Below are positions 53,117 through 62,636 of a DNA stretch of 64,000 nt, piece after piece. The translations under genes and the position numbers were made by a program. Below the pieces are notes generated by a model. That model searched no databases, was not told the origin of the DNA, and was given only the letters and a program-made list of their open reading frames with translations. Within the stretch, counting starts at the first letter, position 1, and every line of letters starts with the position of its first letter. Origin of the DNA: Halonotius aquaticus (GTDB lineage Archaea; Halobacteriota; Halobacteria; Halobacteriales; Haloferacaceae); NCBI RefSeq assembly GCF_003605575.1, contig NZ_QKNY01000003.1, positions 1-64,000 of the forward strand, given 5' to 3'.

Positions 53117-54445
53117 TCAGGCGCGGACGTTTTCGCCGTCGACGTCGCCAAACTGCTCATCATCATCGCTGCGGTCACGTCCATCGGCCGGCGTGCGCTC
53201 ATAGACGACCTGGCCGCGAACCATCGTGAGTTCCGGGAAGACGCCTTGCCGACCTGCAAACGGCGTCCACCCGCATTTGCTGTGCGTGTCGTCGCCGCGG
53301 ATCGCTCGGGGGTCGTCAGGGTCGACGAGCACGAGGTCGGCGTCGTAGCCGGGGGCGATCCGCCCCTTCGATTCCAGATCGAAGATCTCGGCCGGGTTGT
53401 GAGCCACGAGATCGACGACGCGCTCGTAGGTGAACTCTCCTTGGCGAGCCGATTCCAACAGCAGCGGCAGCATCGTCTCGACGCCGGGGACGCCGCTGGG
53501 GGCCTCCCACAGGCCAGCATCCTTCTCCTCGCGTGTGTGCGGCGCGTGATCGGTTGCAACGATGTCGACGGTGCCGTCGGCGACGCGTTCAAAGACGGCC
53601 TGGCGGCGATCCTCGCTCCGGAGCGGCGGGTTCATGCGGCCGTGGGTGCCGAGCTCGTCGAGATCCGCACGGGAGAGATAGAGATGATGTGGACAGACCT
53701 CACAGGTCGCGCCGCCGTCGACGGCGGCATCGATCCCCTCCGGCGTCGACGTATGGGCGATGTGGAGATCTGCACCCGTTTCCTGGCCGACATCGGTCGC
53801 ATAGTCGACAGCCGCCGCCTCAGCCTCGGCTGTGCGGTAGGTGCTCCAGAGGTCGGCGTTGGCCGCCCGGCCCGGCCCGCCGGCGTCGGCGTCGCGGGCG
53901 GCAGTGTGGAAGAGGGTTTCGTCCTCGGCGTGGACGGTGACCGTTACCCCCTCGTCGACGGCGCGGTCGACGGCGTCGGCAAAATCATCGGGAGCGACAC
54001 CCATGTCGCCGGTCGAATCCGCGAGGAAGACTTCACCGAGCGCGCAGAGTGGGCGGTCGAACAGCGAGTCAGGCTCCCAGTCGCCGGTGACGCCGCCGTT
54101 GATCCCATAATCGATACAGGCCTGCTCGGCGGCTGCAGCCTTAGTGTCGAAGCTCTCGCCGGTCGTCGTCGGTGGCGACGTGTTCGGCATGTCGATGACG
54201 GTGGTCACGCCACCAGCAGCCGCACTCCGGGTGCCGGTTGTCCACGTTTCCTTGTGTGCGTATCCAGGTTCGCGGAAGTGAACGTGGGCGTCGATTGCGC
54301 CCGGCAAAAGCAGGTTGCCGGCGGCGTCGATCACCGACTCGTCGGGAGCTGGATCAAGCTCAGGCTCGACCGCAGCGATCTGTTCGCCGTCGATGCGGCA
54401 GTCGACGGTGCGACCATCGACGAGTTCGGCGTTCGTGAGGAGCAT
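53117..54445 (-). CDS. pyrC: Dihydroorotase
   Basis: Catalyses the reversible ring closure of N-carbamoyl-aspartate to dihydroorotate in pyrimidine synthesis. The 442-residue amidohydrolase has the metal motif DAHVHFREPGYAHKE (HxH), VTVHAEDETLF and HIAHTSTPEG for further His ligands, and the catalytic Asp in ATDHAPHTREEKD. The C-terminal part ends with SKCGWTPFAG. The usual metal-bridging Lys is replaced by other residues and should be checked. The long upstream start (54634) adds 63 basic residues and is rejected in favour of 54445. No other pyr gene lies adjacent. Confidence 0.95.
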   Translation of the reverse strand: MLLTNAELVDGRTVDCRIDGEQIAAVEPELDPAPDESVIDAAGNLLLPGAIDAHVHFREPGYAHKETWTTGTRSAAAGGVTTVIDMPNTSPPTTTGESFDTKAAAAEQACIDYGINGGVTGDWEPDSLFDRPLCALGEVFLADSTGDMGVAPDDFADAVDRAVDEGVTVTVHAEDETLFHTAARDADAGGPGRAANADLWSTYRTAEAEAAAVDYATDVGQETGADLHIAHTSTPEGIDAAVDGGATCEVCPHHLYLSRADLDELGTHGRMNPPLRSEDRRQAVFERVADGTVDIVATDHAPHTREEKDAGLWEAPSGVPGVETMLPLLLESARQGEFTYERVVDLVAHNPAEIFDLESKGRIAPGYDADLVLVDPDDPRAIRGDDTHSKCGWTPFAGRQGVFPELTMVRGQVVYERTPADGRDRSDDDEQFGDVDGENVRA

Positions 54446-54681
54446 GCTGTGGGCTGTGGGTGGCAGGCTCCTAAGTGTCGCGGATGGCGCGGTCGCAATA
54501 CGGCCGCAGCCGGTAGGGATTTGTGTGCGGAGCCACTCGTTTGGTATACTGTGACACGACACGACGCACGGGCGACCGGCAGGCCGCCAGCCGGGACGGC
54601 GATTCGTGGGCGAACCCCCCGGGTAGCAACACACTTATCCGCCGACCGGACTGACGAGTTGGTAATTACTGAGAGACAATC

Positions 54682-56904
54682 ATGAACGAAGTGCAACTTG
54701 AAGTGGCGAAGGCGTACCCGAACGATTCGGGTCGCGGGATCGCCCGTCTTGACCCCGATACACTGCTGCATCTCAAGCTCTCGCCGGGTGACATCATCGA
54801 GATCGAGGGCGCGGAAACGAGCGCCGCGAAGGTCTGGCGCGCCGACCGCCAAGACTGGAACACCGACACCGTCCGCATCGACGGCTTTACGCGGCAGAAC
54901 GCGGATGTCGGCATCGGTGAACGCGTCTCGATCCGCAAGGCCGAGGCCGAAAAGGCCGAAAAGCTCGTCCTCGCTCCGCCCGAGGAGGCCAGCGTCCAGT
55001 TCGGCAGCGACGCCGCTGGGATGGTTAAACGACAGATCTTGAAGCGGCCGGTTGTCGAACGCGACATCGTCCCGGTGATGTCCTCAACGAACCACCCCTT
55101 TATGCGCTCGCCAGGACAGGCGATCCCGCTGATCGCCGTCGAAACCGAGCCCGAGGGCGTCTGTCTCATCACCGAGGATACCGACGTGGAACTTCGCGAG
55201 GAACCCATCTCGGGCTTCGAGAAGACCGGCGGCGGGATCACCTACGAGGATATCGGCGGCCTCGAAAACGAGATCCAGCGCGTCCGCGAGATGGTCGAGT
55301 TGCCGATGAAACACCCCCAGATCTTCAAGAAACTCGGTATTGAGCCGCCACAGGGGGTGTTGCTGCACGGTCCGCCGGGTACCGGCAAGACACTGCTTGC
55401 AAAGGCCGTCGCCAACGAAACGTCGGCCAGTTTCTTCTCTATCGCCGGCCCGGAGATCATCTCGAAATACTACGGGGAAAGCGAGCAGCAACTCAGGGAG
55501 ATCTTCGAAGACGCCAAAGACGAGTCGCCATCGATCATCTTCATCGACGAACTCGACTCCATCGCGCCGAAACGCGAGGACGTGACCGGCGAGGTCGAAC
55601 GGCGTGTTGTCGCCCAACTGTTGACGATGATGGACGGCCTCGAAGCTCGCGGCCAGGTCGTCGTCATCGCCGCGACCAACCGTGTCGACAGCGTCGATCC
55701 CGCGTTGCGTCGGCCGGGGCGGTTTGATCGAGAGATCGAGATCGGCGTCCCCGACGAAGTTGGCCGCAAGGAGATCCTCCAGATCCACACCCGTGGGATG
55801 CCGCTGTCTGACGATGTGTCGCTGGGCCACCTTGCTGGCGAAACGCATGGCTTCGTCGGTGCCGACATCCAGAGTCTGACCAAGGAGGCGGCGATGAAGG
55901 CACTCCGGCGGTACCTCCCGGAGATCGATCTCGACGAGGAGGATATCCCGCCAAGTTTGATCGATCGGATGATCGTCAAACGCGAGGACTTCCGGGGCGC
56001 ACTCAACGAGGTCGAACCCTCGGCGATGCGGGAGGTGCTCGTCGAGTTACCCAAGATCACCTGGGACGATGTCGGCGGGCTCGAATCACCACAACAACAG
56101 GTCAAAGAGGCCGTTGAGTGGCCGCTGACAAGCCCTGAAAAGTTCGAACGGATGGGCGTTGAGGCGCCGAAAGGCATCCTGTTGTACGGCCCACCCGGGA
56201 CTGGCAAGACGTTGATGGCGAAGGCTGTCGCCAGCGAGACCAACGCCAACTTCATCTCGGTGCGGGGGCCACAGCTGCTCTCGAAGTGGGTCGGGGAATC
56301 CGAGAAGGCGATCCGCCAGACGTTCCGGAAGGCCCGGCAGGTCAACCCGACGATCATCTTCTTCGATGAGCTCGACAGCCTTGCGCCCGCACGCGGCCAA
56401 GACATGGGCAACAACGTCTCGGAACGGGTTGTCAACCAACTGTTGACCGAACTCGACGGGCTCGAAGAGATGGGCGATGTGATGGTCATCGGCGCGACCA
56501 ACCGCCCGGATATGATCGACCCCGCCTTACTCCGCTCGGGGCGGTTCGATCGCTTGGTGAAGATCGGCCAACCCGACGAGGAAGGCCGCGAGCAGATCCT
56601 CAAGATCCATACCGACGACACACCACTGTCGCCCGATGTCAGCCTCCGTGAGATCGCTGAGATCACCGACGGCTACGTCGGCTCGGATCTGGAGTCGATC
56701 GCCCGCGAGAGCGCGATCGAAGCCCTTCGGGACGACGACGACGCGACGGAAGTCGAGATGCAGCACTTCCGGCAGGCGCTTGAATCGGTGCGCCCGACCG
56801 TCACCGACGAGATCGAGGCCTACTACGAGGATGTCGAAGAGCAGTTCCGCGGCGGCGGCGACCAACTCGGCGACCGTCGGGGCGGCCGCGTCGGCTTCCA
56901 GTAA
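54682..56904 (+). CDS. Cdc48/VAT-type AAA+ ATPase
   Basis: A 740-residue hexameric unfoldase that pulls apart proteins and feeds the proteasome. The N-terminal domain (residues 1-180: [23 protein letters not shown]) is the double-psi barrel and four-stranded barrel. D1 and D2 AAA domains follow. D1 has Walker [14 protein letters not shown], Walker [13 protein letters not shown] and the arginine-finger region [14 protein letters not shown]2 has [25 protein letters not shown] and [14 protein letters not shown]. The C terminus is acidic and Gly-rich, with FQ at the end. A TATA-like CTTATC (54634-54639) suggests a leader of about 15-20 bases. Confidence 0.97.
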   Translation: MNEVQLEVAKAYPNDSGRGIARLDPDTLLHLKLSPGDIIEIEGAETSAAKVWRADRQDWNTDTVRIDGFTRQNADVGIGERVSIRKAEAEKAEKLVLAPPEEASVQFGSDAAGMVKRQILKRPVVERDIVPVMSSTNHPFMRSPGQAIPLIAVETEPEGVCLITEDTDVELREEPISGFEKTGGGITYEDIGGLENEIQRVREMVELPMKHPQIFKKLGIEPPQGVLLHGPPGTGKTLLAKAVANETSASFFSIAGPEIISKYYGESEQQLREIFEDAKDESPSIIFIDELDSIAPKREDVTGEVERRVVAQLLTMMDGLEARGQVVVIAATNRVDSVDPALRRPGRFDREIEIGVPDEVGRKEILQIHTRGMPLSDDVSLGHLAGETHGFVGADIQSLTKEAAMKALRRYLPEIDLDEEDIPPSLIDRMIVKREDFRGALNEVEPSAMREVLVELPKITWDDVGGLESPQQQVKEAVEWPLTSPEKFERMGVEAPKGILLYGPPGTGKTLMAKAVASETNANFISVRGPQLLSKWVGESEKAIRQTFRKARQVNPTIIFFDELDSLAPARGQDMGNNVSERVVNQLLTELDGLEEMGDVMVIGATNRPDMIDPALLRSGRFDRLVKIGQPDEEGREQILKIHTDDTPLSPDVSLREIAEITDGYVGSDLESIARESAIEALRDDDDATEVEMQHFRQALESVRPTVTDEIEAYYEDVEEQFRGGGDQLGDRRGGRVGFQ

Positions 56905-57038
56905 AGCTGGGCGTCGACACCGCTGTCTTTTGAGCAGCTCACATCGATTTTCGAACCGGGGAGCTACCGAATCAGCAACAGCGGCTGTCGATCGAGCACG
57001 CACCGGTGGAACCGACGCCGCGGTGGTGGGCCGGTTCG

Positions 57039-57488
57039 TTACGCCAACAGGGCGTCGAGCACCGGCTGATAGAGGAACGGGAGTGCGTAGTAAGCGGCGT
57101 ACACCAACACGAGCAGTGAGATCGCAAAGCCCGCTTTCGGGCGTTCGAACGTCATATCGTTGCGGGCTTCGACCGCTCTGGACTCGTACTCGAAGAAGTC
57201 GGTGATGAACACGCCGATCACCGGCAGCATGAGGATCATACCGCTGGTCGGTCGGTACACGGTAAACAGCAGCCCGAGGATGACAAGCCCGGTGGTGGTG
57301 AACACGTGTGGCGGATAGCGGCTGAGCCCGTCGTCGTCGCCGGTTTGCTCAACCTGTTGTTTCTGCGTGCGGTGGCTCATCAGTCGGGTGACGATGTTGC
57401 CGACCGCAAGGGTGAGGATGGCAATCGGGAGCATCGGCCCGACCGTCTCGATCCAGCCGAGGGGAACGAGAAACTGTAGTGGGTACAT
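57039..57488 (-). CDS. Four-helix membrane protein, unknown function
   Basis: A 149-residue membrane protein with four hydrophobic segments: IETVGPMLPIAILTLAVGNIV, VFTTTGLVILGLLFTVY, MILMLPVIGVFITDFF and FAISLLVLVYAAYYALPFL, separated by a charged loop MSHRTQKQQVEQTGDDDG. Family not recognised; conserved in haloarchaea by style. It starts 2 bases before the stop position of the preceding NAD-kinase-like gene, so the two are probably cotranscribed. The start is ATG (57486-57488). Confidence 0.8.
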   Translation of the reverse strand: MYPLQFLVPLGWIETVGPMLPIAILTLAVGNIVTRLMSHRTQKQQVEQTGDDDGLSRYPPHVFTTTGLVILGLLFTVYRPTSGMILMLPVIGVFITDFFEYESRAVEARNDMTFERPKAGFAISLLVLVYAAYYALPFLYQPVLDALLA

Positions 57489-57490
57489 AC

Positions 57491-58240
57491 CTAGTCCTGT
57501 GGCGACGACTCATTAGAGTTTTTCCAATTGCGCCCGCGCTCACCGAGCCGGCGACGGTCAACAACGGTGATCGATCCCGCAACCGAGACGGAAACCGTGA
57601 GGTCGGCACCGCCACTGGCGACCGCTCGGCCGTCGGCGAGGACGCTCACAGCGTCGTCGCGCTCAACCCGGAGCGTCAGCGGCGGGCTGACAACCCACTG
57701 ATCGGCCGTCATCGCAAACGGGGCGATGGGAACGACCGCGAGGCCGGTGTCGGGTGCGAGCCGCGGCCCGCCGGCAGCCCGGCTGTAGGTGGCCGTTCCC
57801 AGCGGCGTGGCGACGACGACGCCGTCGGCGCGAAACGTCGTCAGCGTCGTCTCCTCGGTCACCGCTCGGTACTCCGAGATCCGGGCTGGATCGGTCGTCA
57901 CGATCGCACAGTCCCGAACAGCACGCGTCGCCGTGTCACCAGCCTGTACTGACAGCACCCGGCGGGTGATCGTTGGCACTGTCGTCGCCGCGTGGGCCGC
58001 GAGGTGTGCAAGCAGGGTCGAGCGATCGGTTGGCGTGTCATCGCTGTCGCTCGCTGGCAGCAAGAGCAACGGTCGATCAGGCTCGTTGTCGACAGCCGCT
58101 CGGAGGGCAGCGTCGTCGACGGCGAGGAGCACGTCGGCGGCCGCCGGATCGACAAGGCTGAGTTCGTCGATCGCCGCGACCGTCTCGCGCAACTGCGTGG
58201 CCACCGCATCGGCCGGTGTCTGGGCGACGGCAACGTTCAT
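57491..58240 (-). CDS. NAD-kinase-like protein lacking the GGDG motif
   Basis: A 249-residue protein. Its C-terminal half matches the NAD kinase domain: ADGVVVATPLGTATYSRAAGGPRLAP, then VVPIAPFAMTADQWVVSP. Its N-terminal half lacks the conserved GGDGT (here LLAVDDAALRAA) and the NE motif. Phosphoryl transfer to NAD is therefore doubtful. It could be a pseudo-kinase or a related enzyme. The ATG at 58238-58240 is preferred to 58255. It is the first gene of a pair with the membrane protein at 57039, 2 bases away. Confidence 0.82.
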   Translation of the reverse strand: MNVAVAQTPADAVATQLRETVAAIDELSLVDPAAADVLLAVDDAALRAAVDNEPDRPLLLLPASDSDDTPTDRSTLLAHLAAHAATTVPTITRRVLSVQAGDTATRAVRDCAIVTTDPARISEYRAVTEETTLTTFRADGVVVATPLGTATYSRAAGGPRLAPDTGLAVVPIAPFAMTADQWVVSPPLTLRVERDDAVSVLADGRAVASGGADLTVSVSVAGSITVVDRRRLGERGRNWKNSNESSPQD

Positions 58241-58328
58241 CGAGATCGCTCCCACGCTACGTGCCGCATGCTCGGAGGCTGCGGCCGCACCGACAAAAGT
58301 CCCGCGTCGGCGAAGCCATCGCGTGCCA

Positions 58329-58952
58329 TCAGGCGGCCACGAACTCGTAGGCGTAGACGTGGTTGAGCAACAGATAGGTGATGACGCCTAACGCCAGCGA
58401 GAGAATCCACGTCCCGGCAGCGACACGACCGACAGTGCGGTGGGGTGTCTGCGTGCGAAGCTCCTCAGGCGTATGCGTCAGTCCGAGCACGACAGCGTAC
58501 AAGACGAGTGGCATCGCCAGAATCGACAGCAGGATGTGGATTGCCAGCATAAGCAGGTAGGCCGGATACACCCACTCCCACAGCGGCACCCAACTGTAGG
58601 CCGAGTCAAGCACGAACTCTTTGGTGCCGCCGCCGGCGACTTTCGGGAGGTACATACTCAAAAACAGGAGGATGAGGACGAACGCCGAAAGCATCGCGTG
58701 GGCATGTTTACTCACCTCGTCGTTGCGGATCCAGTACCAGCCGGCGGCCAGCGACGTGACCGCAAACGTGTTGACGACGGCAATCGCGTGGGCCAGCAGA
58801 TTGACCTGTCCAAGGCTCAGTTCCGGAAAGAGGGCCTGTACCGAGGGCACCGCGAACACGCCGACGACTGCCGCGTAGCCGACCACGGCCAAGAGCAGTG
58901 TCGTCGCCCGCGGGTGGTCACGAGCCCAGCCGCCGACCATCGGAGTCTCCAT
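58329..58952 (-). CDS. DUF420 membrane protein
   Basis: A 207-residue membrane protein with about five hydrophobic segments: LLLAVVGYAAVVGVFAVPSV, LLAHAIAVVNTFAVTSLAAGWYWI, AMLSAFVLILLFLSMYL, YPAYLLMLAIHILLSILAMPLVL and WILSLALGVITYLLL. Conserved His residues (LLAHAI, SKHAHAML, AIHILL) match the DUF420 (CtaM-like) family, which is linked to cytochrome-oxidase assembly. That role is inferred. The ATG at 58950-58952 is preferred over 59009. Downstream is the NAD-kinase-like gene, 88 bases away. Confidence 0.88.
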   Translation of the reverse strand: METPMVGGWARDHPRATTLLLAVVGYAAVVGVFAVPSVQALFPELSLGQVNLLAHAIAVVNTFAVTSLAAGWYWIRNDEVSKHAHAMLSAFVLILLFLSMYLPKVAGGGTKEFVLDSAYSWVPLWEWVYPAYLLMLAIHILLSILAMPLVLYAVVLGLTHTPEELRTQTPHRTVGRVAAGTWILSLALGVITYLLLNHVYAYEFVAA

Positions 58953-59057
58953 ACCCCGACTTGGGACGTGTCGGTAATGCGGGTTTCGACTCACTGCGAG
59001 CAGCGGCACAGCAGCCGCGCGGTACGAGCAGCGGCGAACAGCGATGCGGTGACGGTC

Positions 59058-60113
59058 TTACTCGCGGTCGATGACACCGGTCACGGTCGCCGTCTCGACG
59101 GCCGCATCGAGGTCGACACCGTTGCCGAGGATCGTGTACCGATCCCGGATTTCGTGAGCCGTCGTCAGCGCCTCCAGCACCTCATCGTCACTGACCCCGA
59201 GTTCGTCGGCTGTCGTCGGCGCGTCGATGCTGTCGAGGGCCTGTCGGATCGCCCGCCAGCGGCCGCCGTCGCCGCTATGGAGGTATTCGGTCAAAATCGA
59301 GCCGACGCCGACCTGGTGGCCATGCAAGGCTTTGTTCGGCGCGATGCGGTCGAGTTGGTGGGAAAACAGGTGTTCCGCGCCCGAAGCGGGACGGGAGGAG
59401 CCTGCGATCGACATGGCGACGCCGGAGGAGACGAGCGCCTTGACGACGATCCACGCGGACTCTTCGAGATTTGGGCGGATCGAAGCGGCATTGTCGACCA
59501 ACATCTCGGCGGTCATCTCCGAGAGCGCGGCGGCGTACTCGGAGTATTCGACGTTTTTGAGTCGGTGGGCGAGCCGCCAGTCCTGGACGGCGGTGTAGTT
59601 CGAGATGATATCGGCACAGCCGGCGGTCGTCAACTCCCACGGCGCGCGGGCGATGACTTCCGTGTCGGCGACGACCGCCAACGGCGGGTCGGCGGCGATC
59701 GAGTGGCGGCTGTCGCCCTCCGGGATCGACGAGCGGCCGGAGACGATGCCGTCGTGGCTGGCGGCGGTCGGTACCGAGACGAAGCCGCGGTCGATCTCGT
59801 CTGCGGCCATCTTGGCGATGTCGATTGGTTTGCCACCCCCAAGCGCGATCAGATAGCCGGCGTCGATATCGCGGGCGATCTCGGTGACACGCTCGATAGA
59901 GTCGAAGCTAGCTGACTCGATTGTCACCGTCGTCGGGTCGTCGAGTTGGGCGCGGAGCCGGTCGCCCGCGAGCTCGTTCGGCGTTGGGCTGGTGACGACA
60001 AGCGGGTCGCCGTGGAGGTGGAGTTCGGCGACCGCTTGACCAAGCTCCTCGATGACGCCGTGGCCGACGACCACATTCCGTGGGAGCTTGATCCAGGTCG
60101 ATTTGTCGAACAT
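59058..60113 (-). CDS. egsA: sn-Glycerol-1-phosphate dehydrogenase
   Basis: Reduces dihydroxyacetone phosphate to sn-glycerol-1-phosphate with NAD(P)H, which sets the stereochemistry of archaeal lipids. The 351-residue protein starts FDKSTWIKLPRNVVVGHGVIEELGQ. It has GGGKPIDIAKMAA, the zinc-binding cluster AGCADIISNY, and the His-containing SGAEHLFSHQLD and HGHQVGVG regions. All family motifs are visible. The ATG at 60111-60113 was chosen. It is divergent from the APC transporter. Confidence 0.96.
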   Translation of the reverse strand: MFDKSTWIKLPRNVVVGHGVIEELGQAVAELHLHGDPLVVTSPTPNELAGDRLRAQLDDPTTVTIESASFDSIERVTEIARDIDAGYLIALGGGKPIDIAKMAADEIDRGFVSVPTAASHDGIVSGRSSIPEGDSRHSIAADPPLAVVADTEVIARAPWELTTAGCADIISNYTAVQDWRLAHRLKNVEYSEYAAALSEMTAEMLVDNAASIRPNLEESAWIVVKALVSSGVAMSIAGSSRPASGAEHLFSHQLDRIAPNKALHGHQVGVGSILTEYLHSGDGGRWRAIRQALDSIDAPTTADELGVSDDEVLEALTTAHEIRDRYTILGNGVDLDAAVETATVTGVIDRE

Positions 60114-60198
60114 ACTCGCCAATCGACGGCCCAGCATGAAACCATTTGGTGTCGCTACGGCCCCAGCTTATTACCTCGCCGGGAGTGAACCCTTGACA

Positions 60199-61623
60199 AT
60201 GAGTAGCGAGCCGACCGGCACCAACATCGAGGGCGAGGCACCCGACGCCGAGCCGGTCGTCGAGACCGACGAGGCGACGATCACCGAAGACGCCGAACTC
60301 GAACGGACGCTTGGGCTCTCCGGTGGGTTGGCTATCGGCATCGGGACGATGATCGGCGCGGGCATCTTCGTCTTTCCGGGGCTGGCCGGCGCAGAAGTCG
60401 GGACGGCGGCTGCAGCCTCCTTCGGCGTCGGCGGGATCATCGCCTTACTGGTCGCGCTGCCGACCTCAGAGCTGGCAACGGCGATGCCGAAAAGCGGCGG
60501 CGGCTACTATTTCATCTCTCGTGGGCTGGGAACGCTTGCGGGGACAATCATCGGCCTCTCATTGTGGATCGGTCTCGTATTTGCGACCGCGTTCTATCTG
60601 GTCGGGCTGGGGTTTTACGCACTGGATGGGCTTGCCCTGGTCGGGATTACCGTCGGCGCGAGTCCGGGGATCATCGTCTCCACGATCGCCGTCATCGCCG
60701 GGATCGGATTTACCGTGTTGAACGTGACCGGCACCGAAAACGCGGCCAAACTCCAAAACGGGATCGTCGCACTGTTGTTGTCGATGCTGGTCGCGTTTCT
60801 CGCCTTCGGGATGGCCGACGCCCTCGGACTCGTCGATGCCGGCACGCCACCCGGCGAGGCGCGAAACGTCTGGGCGGTCGGCCCGATCATGTCGGTGGCC
60901 GCCCTCGTGTTCACCTCGTATCTCGGCTTCGCACAGGTCGCCACCGTCGCCGGCGAGATGAAATCCCCTGGGCGGAACCTCCCGCTTGCGATGCTTGGCT
61001 CGGTGCTGATCGTCACCGCGATGTATGTCATAACGATCTTCGTGGCGACGAGTGTCTTCACACAGGACGCCCTGGCCGCCGCCGGCGAGACCGCGATGGT
61101 CGAGATCGGTCGCGCGCTGCTCGGGACGCCAGGCGCGCTCGTGATCATCATCGGCGGGCTGTTGGCGACGATGTCGTCGGCCAACGCCTCGATCCTCAGC
61201 ACCTCGCGAGCCATCTACGGCGTCTCGAAGGACGCCTTGCTTCCGGGGTGGGCGAGTCGAATCAACCTGAAATATGGAACCCCACACGTCGCCCTTGGAC
61301 TGGCCGGCGGCCCGGTGATCGTCCTGGCGGCGACCCGGCAGGTGCAACTGCTCGCCGAGGTCGCCTCCTTCCTGCATCTGATCATGTACGGGTTGATGTG
61401 TGTCGCGCTGATCGCCATCCGCCGCGACAGGCCCGAGTGGTACGATCCCGACTTCGTCGTTCCGGGTGGGCCGGTGATCCCGGCGGTCGGCGCGGTGGCG
61501 AGTTTCGGCCTGATCGCGTTCATGGATCCGCTGTCGATCGGCGTTGGTCTTGGCGTCATCGCGGCGACCGCCGGGTGGTACTTCTATTACGCCCGCGACA
61601 TACGTCTCAAGGGAGCCCTCTAA
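60199..61623 (+). CDS. APC-superfamily amino acid permease
   Basis: A 474-residue transporter with about twelve hydrophobic segments. The start of helix 1 has the unwound substrate-binding motif GTMIGAGIFVFPG. The later segment PKSGGGYYFISRGLG corresponds to the helix 2-3 region. An acidic 40-residue N-terminal tail precedes the first helix, as often in haloarchaea. Substrate probably an amino acid or related. The next gene, a Usp protein, starts with its ATG overlapping this gene's TAA by one base (TAATG), so the two are coupled. Confidence 0.93.
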   Translation: MSSEPTGTNIEGEAPDAEPVVETDEATITEDAELERTLGLSGGLAIGIGTMIGAGIFVFPGLAGAEVGTAAAASFGVGGIIALLVALPTSELATAMPKSGGGYYFISRGLGTLAGTIIGLSLWIGLVFATAFYLVGLGFYALDGLALVGITVGASPGIIVSTIAVIAGIGFTVLNVTGTENAAKLQNGIVALLLSMLVAFLAFGMADALGLVDAGTPPGEARNVWAVGPIMSVAALVFTSYLGFAQVATVAGEMKSPGRNLPLAMLGSVLIVTAMYVITIFVATSVFTQDALAAAGETAMVEIGRALLGTPGALVIIIGGLLATMSSANASILSTSRAIYGVSKDALLPGWASRINLKYGTPHVALGLAGGPVIVLAATRQVQLLAEVASFLHLIMYGLMCVALIAIRRDRPEWYDPDFVVPGGPVIPAVGAVASFGLIAFMDPLSIGVGLGVIAATAGWYFYYARDIRLKGAL

Positions 61624-62336
61624 TGAGCCGCGTCCTCGTCCCCGTCGAAGTCTTGGCGGGTAAGACGGTTGCACCGGGGCTGATGACCCTGCTGGGAACG
61701 GTCGATGTGACCGTCCTCGGCTATCACGTCCTGCCCGAACAGACGCCGCCGGATCAGGCGCGCCACCAGTATGAGGAACGCGCGACCGCCGCGCTGGAAG
61801 ACCTCAGCGAAGAGTTCCGGGCGGCCGGTGGCGCGGCCGACCACCGGCTCGTGTTCACCCACGACCGCGAACAGACAGTCACCCGAATCGCCGATGAGAT
61901 CACCGCCAACGCGTTTGCGATCTCCGGGATGACCGGCGATGTCGACACCATCCTTGTCTCGCTGTCGGGCGACGTGGCTGTCGACCGGATCACCGCGTTC
62001 GTGACGGAACTGATCGGCGACCGCGAGATCGCCGTGACGCTGTTGCTCGCAAGCGGCGCTGAGGCGGCGGTCGACGATCGCTTAGAAACTGCTGCGACCC
62101 AGCTTCGCGAGGCCGGGATCGACACAAACACGTCGACTGCAGCCGGCTCGCCGTTCGATTCGCTGATGGATGCGGCACCAACCCACGACGCGATTGTGAT
62201 CGGCGAGGCAGCCCCCTCGCTGCGGTCGCTCGTTTTCGGTGATGAAGCCGAGCGCGTGGCCGCGTCCTCTGTCGGCCCGGTGTTGGTCGTCCGCCGAGAG
62301 GAAGAGAAGGCTGAAGCTACCGATTCAGAGCAGTAA
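61623..62336 (+). CDS. Universal stress protein, two-domain
   Basis: A 237-residue protein made of two Usp-type units. The first has SRVLVPVEVLAGKTVAPGLM. The second, from about residue 135, has REIAVTLLLASG and ends DAIVIGEAAPSLRSLVFGDEAERVAASSVGPVLVVRRE, with the family's G-x-serine region. ATP-binding residues are only partly kept. It is translationally coupled (TAATG) to the APC permease, suggesting that it acts on that transporter's regulation, as in other haloarchaeal transporter-Usp pairs. Confidence 0.88.
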   Translation: MSRVLVPVEVLAGKTVAPGLMTLLGTVDVTVLGYHVLPEQTPPDQARHQYEERATAALEDLSEEFRAAGGAADHRLVFTHDREQTVTRIADEITANAFAISGMTGDVDTILVSLSGDVAVDRITAFVTELIGDREIAVTLLLASGAEAAVDDRLETAATQLREAGIDTNTSTAAGSPFDSLMDAAPTHDAIVIGEAAPSLRSLVFGDEAERVAASSVGPVLVVRREEEKAEATDSEQ

Positions 62337-62404
62337 TGCACTTCCAGTATCGAAGTCGAGGAGACCGAGGGCAAGAACGGAGCGACGCGCCGAAATCGAG
62401 TCAG

Positions 62405-62411
62405 ATATATT
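62405..62411 (+). promoter_or_regulatory. TATA element
   Basis: ATATATT lies 26-32 bases before the GTG at 62437, consistent with a leaderless transcript. Confidence 0.55.
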
Positions 62412-62436
62412 GAACCGAACGTCGTACCTGCCCACT

Positions 62437-62583
62437 GTGAACGTCGAATTCGAATGCATTGTCTGTGGCGAAACAGCAGTCGCATCGGTTGACGACGATG
62501 AGGTACCGGACGACGATGAGCCGATGGAGACGCTCCACGACTGTCCAAACTGTGGGATCGAAACGATCTGGGTCGAAGCCTAA
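62437..62583 (+). CDS. Small zinc-binding protein
   Basis: A 48-residue protein with two CxxC motifs (CIVCGET and CPNCGIE) able to bind one zinc ion. The region between them is a run of Asp and Glu. The GTG start at 62437 is supported by the TATA element 26-32 bases upstream. Upstream in-frame codons would add a basic, unlikely segment. It belongs to a group of very small haloarchaeal zinc proteins. Function unknown. Confidence 0.75.
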   Translation: MNVEFECIVCGETAVASVDDDEVPDDDEPMETLHDCPNCGIETIWVEA

Positions 62584-62636
62584 CGCACCACGCCACGTGT
62601 CGCCCTGCTGGTATCGCGGTGGCAACCGCTCACAGC

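Noticed and set aside
53036-54685. Long plus-strand frame across dihydroorotase
   Set aside because: It is the antisense shadow of pyrC and shows no domain.
58440-59915. Long plus-strand frame across the DUF420 and G1P dehydrogenase genes
   Set aside because: It is antisense to two clear minus-strand genes, and its composition (Arg, His, Gln) is not haloarchaeal.
60564-61622. N-terminal extension of the universal stress protein
   Set aside because: It runs through the permease gene in another frame. The ATG at 61623, coupled to the permease stop, is the real start.
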